Assembly (NCBI GenBank): GCA_024349245.1
Contig: JALDNG010000872.1
Coordinates: 1 to 64,000 of the forward strand
DNA from: Neodontobutis hainanensis
Lineage: Eukaryota > Chordata > Actinopteri > Gobiiformes > Odontobutidae
Length of the DNA: 64,000 bases
Direction of reading: 5' to 3'
The position numbers and the translations under genes were made by a program. The notes under the pieces were generated by a model. The model was not told where the DNA came from, did not search any database, and saw only the letters and a list, made by a program, of their open reading frames with translations. Numbering within the stretch: the first letter of the stretch is position 1; each line of letters starts with the position of its first letter. Below, piece by piece: positions 55,776-64,000 of the stretch.

Positions 55776-56250
55776 AAGCCATGGTCTTTAAACTACTGTA
55801 TCTTCTCTCTGCAAAAGTTTGCATAATTCATTAAAAAGCTGCAGCAGTGCTTTGTTGAACAATTGTTCACACATAGGCACTTCTCTACAAAATAAAATGT
55901 TAAATGAGTCTGCAGTGTTTTCTGTTGAGAACAGACAGAGTGTAAACAGATGAGAACATGTCATTCAAAACTCTACAGGAGAGATAAAAGCAGTGGCTTC
56001 AGAAGGCAACACTCAGGGTTTTATAAAGTGCTCACACATAATACATATAGTGTATCTTGGCTAATGTTGTTGTTTATTTTATTTATTTTATATAAGGTTA
56101 AAGCAAAAGGTGAAGACATTTCATCTCTTTATTCAAAGAGACTTTCAATCAGGTAACAGTTTTTAGGGAATGCTGAGTTTCCTTGAAAATTCAGAATCTG
56201 CTTCAACATGACAATATCACATTGAAAAACATTATGTAAATCTGGCACAC
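55776..56250. other. Unassigned AT-rich sequence
   Basis: No coding or repeat structure is recognised. Confidence 0.4.
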
Positions 56251-56292
56251 TGTGGACTGGATTTGACATGTAAGTGTCAAATCCAGTCCACA
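56251..56292. repeat. Perfect 18-bp inverted repeat with 6-nt loop
   Basis: 56251-56268 (tgtggactggatttgaca) and 56275-56292 are exact reverse complements around tgtaag. A degenerate third copy of the arm, ctggactgaatttggcat, follows at 56308-56325. Confidence 0.95.
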
Positions 56293-56394
56293 ACTAAACC
56301 TGGACTGAATTTGGCATTAAACGCAGCCCAGTATAGTCAGACCTAAACCAAGTCTAAACCTCTAGGTCCTATTCTGTTGTAGGTGTCACAGTTT

Positions 56395-56600
56395 GGCTGT
56401 TTTATTGGTTTTCTGTTTGGAGTTTTTTAGTTGTTTGGTTGTTTGAGTTGTTTTGAGTTTTTTAGTTGTTTGGTTGTTTGAGTTGTTTGGAGTTTTTTGA
56501 GTTGTTTGGTTGTTTCAGTTGTTGAGTTGTCTGGGTTTGGCCGTTTAGTTGTTTAGGTAATTTGGTTGTTTGAGCTGTTTAGTTGTTTGAGTGGTTTTGC
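56395..56600. repeat. T/G-rich minisatellite of GTTGTTTGGTTGTTTGAGTT-like units
   Basis: Irregular units of about 10-40 bp built from gttgtttg, gagttgtttt and ttttttagtt run from 56395 to 56600. Purine-poor on the plus strand. Confidence 0.85.
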
Positions 56601-56824
56601 TGACGCGCTGTTTGTGTAAAGTGACATCATGTCCTGGTAGAGACGTGCCAGGCCAGGCCCCTCCCATCCACGCTGACATCAGCCCCGCTCCGCTTCGTTG
56701 CTCTAGGAGCCCCCGGTGGAACGGCACTCCTCCAGCTGCAAGCCCAACACATCGTGGATCGCCCCACCGAAGCCCACTACAGCTCGGATTTAGTGCTTTT
56801 ATCTGAAACAAAACACCATTAAAG
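56601..56824 (+). promoter_or_regulatory. Possible promoter and first non-coding exon of a rightward gene
   Basis: This is the most GC-rich and CpG-bearing unique stretch in the right half (ccccgctccgcttcgttgct, cccccggtggaacggc). It ends at caccattaaag followed by gtaggc, a usable splice donor at 56825. It contains stop codons in all frames, as expected of a 5' untranslated exon. No TATA box is seen. In mammals nckap1 lies head-to-head with DUSP19, so a rightward neighbour would be plausible, but nothing coding identifies it. Confidence 0.35.
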
Positions 56825-57990
56825 GTAGGCTCACCCTCCTTTCTGCTTAATAGGAAACATTTTACCTTGAGCTTTGTTGAAAAGAGTTTCCAGTTTGAGG
56901 AAATCTACCAGTGTTTTTAGTACAAGCGTAGAACTTTTTGCAGAGAGAAAATCCAAACTGCTAGCAAAGGGTCTGACTTTTTAACCATTTGTTCACTGCT
57001 TTCGATAGCCCTCATTGGTCCAAATGTATTTTATATACGATTCTATTCTATTGTCTCGTTTTTTCTCGTTTGCCGTTGGTTTTAAGCCCCTTTTCCCTGG
57101 GAAAGTGCCTCTTTCTCGGCTCGTACCTGTGGTTAATTCAACTACAGCATCAGGAGCTAACGGTTAGCGATAGCGCTGGCTACGTTGATGTAATCACAAC
57201 TCCCCCTTTCATCCTCTTCCTCTTTTTTATACAAAATGAAAGGTCATCAGGATAACATACAAATTGTTGCAGCCTTGTTAAACGTGAACTGTGCAGTTAA
57301 ACATGGTAATACGCCTGTTTACTTGTAGTAACCAGCAGCGCACTGTGCGGAAAGGACCGGGGAAATTCTGGTTGTCATGGTTACAGAGGGGAAACAGATT
57401 TCAGATGAGTTTTTATTTTATATCTTCACGCGTCGTAACGCTTTTTCACAAAATAATGCTGTAGACGGTTTAGTATTGGGCCCTCTGTAAAATCAGTATA
57501 TAAAGTACATGTATGTCATTATTGCTTTTATACATGCAATTATATAAATTCATTATAATATTATATATAATAATAAATTATAATAATTAGGTCTGTATTT
57601 TGGACAGAAGCTATTATAGGGTATAATGGGGTCCTAGGAAAAAAAAATCTATTTTCCAACCAGAGTTTATCACATGTAATAATCTAAAGAATCTGACATA
57701 ACAAAACATTCTTTTTATTTTGTATCATTAAAAAAGAATTCAAAAATTTAAAGCTGGTAAACTGGTGCAAAACATATACAACACAAAAACAAAACAGGTT
57801 TCATTATGTGGATTTTGGAGAGGCTACTGAACCTTCTTTTATTGCTGAAGAAACTTGATCCTGAGTTTTTCAGTGGCTTAAATTCAGCAACTGTGACTGT
57901 TTAAATGTACCCACGTAAAAGTGAAGAAGCAAGGAGTCGCCTTCTGCCTGTGGCTGGGGCCGGCCTCACCAAAGGGATCAAAACCCTGCA
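56825..57990. other. Unassigned sequence, possibly intronic
   Basis: 57000-57240 has moderate CpG content and a 88-codon frame without domain. 57490-57600 is an AT-only patch. If 56601-56824 is a first exon this would be intron 1. Confidence 0.4.
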
Positions 57991-58245
57991 ATTAATGCTA
58001 ATAGGTAAATGTATATAAAACCAGTGGCCAAATTGGCTAGTGGAAGTGTCTTTGTTACCTTCCAAAGCTGAATCAACCCATATTTAGCGTGATGTAACAG
58101 TATTGACAATTTTGCCCTGAAAATTAATGCTAATAGGTAAATGTATATAAAACCAGTGGCCAAATTGGCTAGTGGAAGTGTCTTTGTTACCTTCCAAAGC
58201 TGAATCAACCCATATTTAGCGTGATGTAACAGTATTGACAATTTT
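57991..58245. repeat. Two-copy tandem duplication, 132-bp period
   Basis: 57991-58122 and 58123-58245 are almost identical; the second copy is cut short at ttttgc. Because 132 is divisible by 3, a minus-strand frame runs through both, but it is not evidence of a gene. Confidence 0.95.
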
Positions 58246-59601
58246 GCGATATTGCAAATGGTCTTGTGATGGCACATGTACCTACATACATTATATATTT
58301 TTTATTTTTTTTATTTTTAATACATTTCCAAAGAATTAAAGCAATCTTCATTTACATTGTCATTATGGGTAGTGTTTGTAGAATTGTGAGGCAAATAATA
58401 CATTTTGAGATGCACACTCTGTAAGCGAGTGAACGAGGCTTGGCAGCCTGCTCTGTAGCATCAAAAACAAAAAGCAAACACATATAATGTTACGGCATGT
58501 ATTTTGTCTTGTTTCCTCACTAAAAACTGTGTGTCAGCAGAACTATTCTTGTAGTTCTGTAGAGAAACCCATAGACGTGCTTTACACGGTGCCAGGGCTC
58601 ACGTAAACATGTGTCGGCTATTAATAAGCTGCCCTCTACACTGGTTCCATGATGAAGCTGCCAATATGAGGATGTTGCAAACACAAACAGAAAACCCTGC
58701 GCCTTAGAGCGTATTTAGTCTCCTATCTTTACTCCCGTGGCTGGATTTTAAGCAGAAATTATTACTTTGGAACAGCTGAAACAAAGTGCGTAGAGTAGAG
58801 ACAAAGAATGTAACTTAAATTAGCTAAATTTTACTCAAATGAGCAGAATTAAAACTAGCAGTTGGCAAAAATCTTTTAAAGTCAAATGTTGGATTTGAAC
58901 TCATAGACTTCAAAGGAATCTATCACAAAGCTTGCTTAACGAGCCAAACTTTTTCCAGACACACTGGAAAAAACAGAGTTTACCTCGATTGAAGCCTTAA
59001 AAAATGCATTACATTCAAAACAGTACATTAGAAAAAATGATGACACCATGAGCATCAGGCAGGGCTTTAGACTAACTGTTTGCACTGGTTGCACTGGTGT
59101 GCCTAACTTTTTTTCTTTGGTGTACCAGCCCAAAAGTTAGGTGCACCCATATTTTTGACCACATTGCATTTAACATCCAATCAACACACTAATCACTCTA
59201 TATATATTCTATATATAGTAATTACTATATACGGATAGTCCACTATCTAGTGATTACACTAGTTTTGAAATATCTCTGCATCAACCATTACGCTCTTCTG
59301 TAAATATCTTATACCTGACTTTTATTGTTCACTGTTGATGTTTGCTGCAGTAAAAAGCTGCTTTGAGCACATTTGTTTGCATTTGTGAGAAACGAACCTT
59401 AAGCCACGTGACTCATTTGCATAAATCCACAACAGCATTCACTATGTATCATTAACGCTAAGTAATAAATGACCTCCAGACCAGGAGCAGACCAAGGCTG
59501 TATGTGGATTACAGCTGTTGGAAATGTTACAGTCGATGTCGTCTTTTCTATATTGAATAGGTTACATGCACACATTATGTGCTGTTGTGTGGGGTTCACT
59601 G
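58246..59601. other. Unassigned sequence with a hAT-like end at about 59055
   Basis: 59055-59165 starts caggcagggctttagactaa and continues as a known kind of hAT terminal region (tgcactggttgcactggtgt), but no matching right end was found. 59180-59265 is (TATA)-rich with short palindromes. The rest is unique-looking and non-coding. Confidence 0.4.
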
Positions 59602-60750
59602 TAGAGCTGCAACTAACAATTTTTTTTTCTATTGACTAATCTAACAATTATTTTTTCGATTAGTCAACTAATCTAATGATTATTTTATTTTTATTATTTT
59701 TATTAATCTATTAATCTAGTGTTTTTTTTATAAACTGTATAAAAAAGAACACTAGATTAATGTATTTTAAAGAGGGTAGTAATATGCATATTTTTAAATG
59801 AACTGAATGTGATCATTACAATGTTTAATGTGATTGTAAGAGTGCAATGAATTTGTCATTTTATTATATAATAAAAAGAAAGCATTTTAAACTCTTTTTT
59901 AACTAAGGAGATCATTCGTTTTAATCACATACTTATAATTATGTTTTATTTAATTGGTTTGTCCCAAAAGTAAGCAAAAATGCAACTAATTTGCATCTAA
60001 TTTGCAAACCATGGCATTATATATTGGCAGTTATGTTATTTACAGTACATACAGACTAATAAACATATTATAATATTTTTTTTCTGTCTTTTTCTCAAAT
60101 TTAATTATTAATAACAGTAACTTGTAAAGCAAAATGAGTAAACTACAATTTCTAATATATCGTAACTATAGTAAAATAGTTAATAAAGTATAAAAATAGA
60201 TCTGATAAATATACACATATACTATATGTGTTTGGCTGCAATAGCTTTATCTGTTCTTTTCCAAATGGCATAGTTAGTAGTTTTTTAGAGTGTGGGACCT
60301 CTCATAAAGCATAGCACACATCACTTTCATTACTACTGCTGCTTTGATTAGCGCATTTGCGCTGACTGTGTTTACACCTGCCTCTTCCTCCTCTACTGGG
60401 TAAAGTGTCAGGATGAACAACACGTATTTCTCCCAAACGGTTGTCACTGGAAGCTGCATTATTCCCAACCTCCCTGTCATTACTGCGGCCACGGTGAGTA
60501 CACCTGCCCCGGCTTCTATCAGCTGTGCTAAAGGGTTTCCTTCCTAACATCCTCATCACTACTGCGGCCAGAGCGACTAGTTTCCTCTTGTTTCTTTCAC
60601 TTATTTGTCATTTACCAGCTCACGTGTAGAGAATGAGGCTTCTACTGAGCTGGTCCTGACAAGCCACTAATGTGTTGAAGCATTTTATGCACGGCGACGT
60701 ATTTTTGTAGTCGACGTAGTCGACGACGTCAATGTGTCGTTGCAGCACTA
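59602..60750. mobile_element. hAT-type transposon with 8-bp TSD
   Basis: Ends tagagctgcaac and gttgcagcacta are inverted with one mismatch, bounded by the perfect 8-bp direct repeat GTTCACTG at 59594-59601 and 60751-60758. The GCTGCAACTAAC start is typical of an abundant fish hAT family. The interior includes a hairpin around 59715-59760 (ctagtgtt ... aacactag) and GC-richer sequence at 60340-60590 with only short frames (for example 60492-60274 minus). No transposase is recognised, so this is a non-autonomous or decayed copy. Confidence 0.85.
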
Positions 60751-60758
60751 GTTCACTG

Positions 60759-61049
60759 TGTGTTGTAAAACCTTCAATGTTAATCTTTAATGTTGTACAG
60801 AGCTCTTATGTAGTTAAGATAAGATATAATGTAGTTTTGATAAAAGCTGAGCGTCTGCGAACAATACAGAAACATGTAATATTTCTGTGTTAGTGCAGAA
60901 CAGTTTAGACCTGTTTAACATGGAAGCCAATGTACGAAAATACTGGACAAGCTGACACTTCCGAGCAGTTTATTCAAATTCTGTAAAAAATATAGCTTTA
61001 AGGGTTACATTTTCTGAAAAAAGACAAAAATCTCTATGTGTTCAATATA
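60759..61049. other. Unassigned AT-rich sequence
   Basis: Short gap between two transposons; nothing recognised. Confidence 0.5.
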
Positions 61050-62065
61050 CACTCACCTAAAGGATTATTAGGAACACCTGTTCAATTTCTCATTAATGCA
61101 AGAATCTAATAAACCAATCACATGACAGTTGCTTCAGTGCATTTAGGTGTGTGGTCCTCCTGAACTGAACTGAATGTCAGAATGGGAAAGAAAGGTGATT
61201 TAAGCAATTTTGAGCCTGGCATGGTTATTGGTGCCAGACGGGCCGGTCTGAGTATTTCACAATCTGCTCAGTTACTGGGATTTCTATGCACAACCATTTC
61301 TAGGGTTTACAAAGAATTGTGGGAAAAGGGAAAAACATCCAGTATGCAGCAGTCCTATGGGTGAAAATGCCTTGTCGATGCTAGGGGTCAGAGGAGAATG
61401 GGCCGACTGATTCAAGCTGATAGAAGAGCAACTTTGACTGAAATAACCACTCGTTACAACCGAGTCTCGATTTCTGTTGAGACATTCAGATGGTCAGAAT
61501 TTGGCATAAACAGAATGTGAACATGGATCCATCATGCCTTGTTACCACTGTGCAGGCTGGTGGTGGTGGTGTAATGGTGTGGGGGATGTTTTCTTGGCAC
61601 ACTTTAGGACCCTTAGTGCCAATTGGGCATTGTTTAAATGCCACGGTCTACCTGAACATTGTTTCTGACCATGTCCATCCTTTTAAGACCGCCATGTACT
61701 CATCCGCTGATGGCTACTTCCAGCAGGATAATGCACCATGTCACAAAGCTCGAATCATTTCAAATAGGTTTCTTGAACATGACAATGAATTCACTTTACA
61801 AAAATGGCCCCCACAGTCACCAGATTTCAACCCAATAGAGCATCTTTGGGATGTGGTGGAACAGGAGCTTCGTGCCCTGGATGTGCATCCCACAAATCTC
61901 CATCAACTGCAAGATGCTATTCTATCAATATGGTCAAACATTTCTAAAGAATGCTTTCATCACCTTGTTTAAATCAATGCCACATAGAATTAAGGCAGTT
62001 TTGAAGGGGAAAGGGGGTCAAACACAGTATAAGTATGGTGTTCCTAATAATCCTTTAGGTGAGTG
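61050..62065 (+). mobile_element. Tc1-like transposon with perfect 29-bp TIRs and TA duplication
   Basis: 61050-61078 (starting cactcacctaaaggattatt) is the exact reverse complement of 62037-62065, and TA flanks both sides (61048-61049 and 62066-62067). Perfect termini suggest recent mobility. At 1016 bp it is shorter than full-length relatives because the transposase centre is partly deleted. A decayed relative lies at 23731-24262. Confidence 0.95.
61182..61972 (+). pseudogene. Tc1-type transposase, internally deleted and frameshifted
   Basis: The first frame (61182-61364) has the paired helix-turn-helix DNA-binding start MGKKGDLSNFEPGMVIGARR then AGLSISQSAQLLGF. The frame 61490-61972 carries the catalytic half: GGGGVMVWGMFSW, the second Asp in YFQQDNAPCHKA, and the third acidic residue in PPQSPDFNPIEHLWD (DD34E spacing looks normal). 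The segment with the first catalytic Asp, normally a W-S-D-E-S box before the second, is missing at about 61470-61500. Frames are joined by shifts near 61365-61490. It is inactive as read, though its termini could be used by a relative. Confidence 0.9.
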
Positions 62066-62159
62066 TATATAATTTGTGTACATGAGTGAAATTAGTGGGA
62101 CTGAAAAGGGCTTCAATTGGTAGAAAGAGATGTAGGCAAAACGTTAGTGGCCACACTCT

Positions 62160-62345
62160 GGCGACGCCCCTAAAGGTGAGCAAAACCAAAAAAGTGTTGG
62201 TCATCTTGCTTCAAAAAAGTAATTAGTTACAGTTACAAATTACTACGAAAAGTAATTAAGTTAGTAACTCAGTTCCCACATTGTAAAAGTAACTCAGTTA
62301 CTCAGCAAAGTAAGCAAAGTTATTTAGTTATTAAGTTGTTCTATA
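62160..62345. repeat. TAACT-rich relic of a DNA transposon
   Basis: Repeated agtaactcagttac / aagtaattagttac words and a gcgacgcccctaaagg segment resemble ends of an abundant fish transposon family whose termini are TAAC-rich. Too decayed to bound or classify. Confidence 0.3.
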
Positions 62346-62379
62346 ACAGCTTAATTATCAAAAATGTTTAAACACATCT

Positions 62380-63875
62380 CCTTCAGGCCATCTCTCCATC
62401 TGTCGTGCCTGCTCTCACCCACATCATCAACGCATCTCTCTCCACTGGGTCATTCCCCACAGCTTTCAAAGAGGCCCGCATCACACACCACTACTTAAGA
62501 AACCCACTCTCAATCCTTCACTGTTAGAAAACTACAGACCGGTTTCCCTCCTTCCCTTTACTGCCAAAGCTCTGGAGCGAGTTGTGTTTAACCAGCTCTC
62601 CTCCTTTCTCACACGAAACAACCTCCTGGACCAGAACCAGTCTGGTTTCAAGAGCGGACACTCCACCGAAACTGCACTGCTCTCAGTCATCGAAGCCCTG
62701 AGACTGGCAAAGGCAACATCCAAGTCATCTGTACTCATCTTACTGGATCTGTCTGCTGCCTTTGACACCGTTAACCATCACATCCTCTTGTCTTCTCTCA
62801 GTGCGATGGGTGTCTCTGGAATGGCATTGCAATGGTTCAAGTCTTACCTCTCGGGTAGGTCATTCAGAGTATCCTGGAGAGATGAGGTCTCTGAGTCCCA
62901 ACATCTCAATACAGGGGTGCCTCAGGGCTCAGTGCTTGGACCGCTACACTTTTCCATTTACATGACATCTCTTGGCTCTGTCATCCAGAAGCATGGCTTT
63001 TCCTATCACTGCTGCAGATGACACTCAACTCCACTTGTCATTTCAACCTGATGATCCGACGGTCTCTGCTCGTGTCTCGGCGTGCCTGAGTGACATCTCA
63101 CTTTGGATGCAGGACCATCACCTGGAGCTGAACCTTGGAAAAACAGAACTGCTAGTGATTCCTGCCAACCCAAAGACCCACCACAACCTCTCCATTCAAC
63201 TAGGCTCATCAACCATTACACCGTCCAGCACTGCCAGAAATCTCTGCAGCTGATCCAGAATGCAGCGGCAAGAGTGGTCTTTAAAGAACCGAAGAGAGCG
63301 CACGTAACTCCTCTCCTCATTAGGTTACACTGGCTCCCGGTTGATGCACGCATTAAGTTCAAAGCTATGCTCTTGGCCTACAAGACACCACTGGCTCCGC
63401 CCCCTCATATCTTCACTCACTAACACAGACCTATGTTCCTACCAGACCCCTGCGATCTGCTAATGAACAACGTCTGGTTGTACCATCCCAAAAAGGAAAA
63501 AAATCACTCTCGCGTACTTTCTCTGGATCTGTTCCACATTGGTGGAATGATCTACCTGCTGCTACAAGATCAGCAGATTCTGTAGACATCTTTAAAAAAC
63601 GCTTAAAAACATATCTCTTTTGTCAACACCTGACTGACAAACACTGAATTCTTAACTTCCTTTCTATCAATTCCTTCTTTTAATAAAAAAAAAATAAAAT
63701 CTTTTCTATCCTTAGCTTTGTATGCTGTGCTAGGTTTTAACTGACTAGTTTTTGGAGCACTTATGCTTTTTGTTACCTTGTGTTGTTGAAATTGCTTCCA
63801 TTGTTTTCCTCACTTGTAAGTCGCTTTGGATAAAAGCGTCTGCTAAATGACTAAATGTAAATGTAAATGTAAAAT
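62380..63875 (+). mobile_element. L2-clade LINE, 5'-truncated, with intact 3' tail
   Basis: It begins within the linker before the RT, runs through the RT (62584-63253) and the C-terminal conserved segment (IQNAAARVVFKEPKRAHVTP, then RLHWLPVDARIKFKAMLLAY at 63255-63423), and ends with the classic tail ggataaaagcgtctgctaaa followed by TAAATG repeats at 63842-63872. The 5' end with the endonuclease is missing. It is a second L2 in the window, less damaged than that at 20878-23480. Confidence 0.9.
62584..63253 (+). pseudogene. L2 LINE reverse transcriptase
   Basis: RT motifs in order: NQSGFKSGHSTETALLSVIE, LILLDLSAAFDTVNHHILLS (catalytic D), NTGVPQGSVLGPLHFSIYMT, then, after a one-base frameshift near 63010, ADDTQLHLSFQPDD (catalytic D-D), and LELNLGKTELLVIP. 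The frame changes at the Y/A-D-D box itself, so the enzyme is inactive as read. A deletion near 63240 drops part of the thumb region before the C-terminal segment. Confidence 0.88.
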
Positions 63876-64000
63876 TAATTGATTGAACAATAAAAACACT
63901 ATATAGTATTTTAGAACATTTGGTATTTATTTAAACTCAATAGACTGCAGCCTGCCATATGATTTACATAGAAATAAAAACATATAATAAACATACATAT

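Noticed and set aside
57978..58277. 99-codon minus-strand frame with internal repeat as a repeat-containing protein
   Set aside because: It is produced by the 132-bp tandem duplication being a multiple of three; the residues show no domain and no splice context.

Overview
The window looks like ordinary nuclear DNA of a teleost fish, probably a percomorph-type species. It is AT-rich, has spliced genes, and carries a typical fish mix of mobile elements: L2, Rex1/CR1-like and RTE LINEs, DIRS1-like and Gypsy-like LTR elements, endogenous retroviruses, and Tc1, hAT and PIF-like DNA transposons. The species call is inference from these families. The only host protein gene I can support is a four-exon minus-strand dusp19 (atypical dual-specificity phosphatase), CDS between 38626 and 41939, with canonical splice junctions, consistent phases and an intact HCxxxxxR active site. 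It encodes about 210 residues. Most of the rest is dead or dying mobile DNA.

Layout. 1-2.9 kb: two minus-strand copies of an RTE/Expander-like 3' end and an L2-type tail. 2.9-18.2 kb: a nested or recombined cluster of class I (gamma/epsilon-like) endogenous retroviruses, with three copies of one LTR type, two of another, two decayed pol copies and env remnants. This cluster is interrupted by a Gypsy-type LTR, a CT-rich minisatellite block (9.2-10.5 kb) and an RTE LINE (13.2-14.5 kb). 18.6-20.8 kb: a minus-strand LTR, a (TA)n tract of about 400 bp and a Tc1-like relic. 20.9-23.5 kb: an L2 LINE split by a MITE. 23.7-24.3 kb: a minus-strand Tc1 fragment. 25.5-27.0 kb: a Rex1-like LINE. 29.3-33.1 kb: a DIRS1-like tyrosine-recombinase retrotransposon with inverted termini and the diagnostic internal complementary region, apparently inserted in a minus-strand retroviral relic. 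35-38.5 kb: env relic, LINE/SINE tail, hAT-like relic and a perfect hairpin.

38.6-42 kb: dusp19. 42.4 kb: a tRNA-derived SINE. 43.86-47.18 kb: a transposon of 3.3 kb with inverted ends of roughly 320-350 bp and a perfect 6-bp target duplication. It holds a truncated minus-strand reading frame resembling the N-terminal part of the IS3EU/integrase-core transposases of fish. 48.0-48.7 kb: a hAT-type element with a perfect 8-bp duplication. 49.5-53.3 kb: minus-strand gag and Gypsy protease/RT debris plus a CT-rich LTR. 54.6-55.8 kb: a Tc1 relic. 56.2-56.8 kb: hairpin, minisatellite and a GC-rich stretch that may be the first exon of a rightward gene. 58.0-58.25 kb: a 132-bp tandem duplication. 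59.6-60.75 kb: a hAT element with 8-bp duplication. 61.05-62.07 kb: a Tc1 element with perfect 29-bp inverted termini, internally deleted. 62.4-63.9 kb: a 5'-truncated L2 with intact 3' tail.

No genes cooperate in an operon-like way. The strongest candidates for something under-described are the 43.86-47.18 kb transposon and the three perfect snap-back palindromes (31.3, 38.2 and 56.3 kb). All family names come from reading motifs by eye. Nothing was searched against a database.
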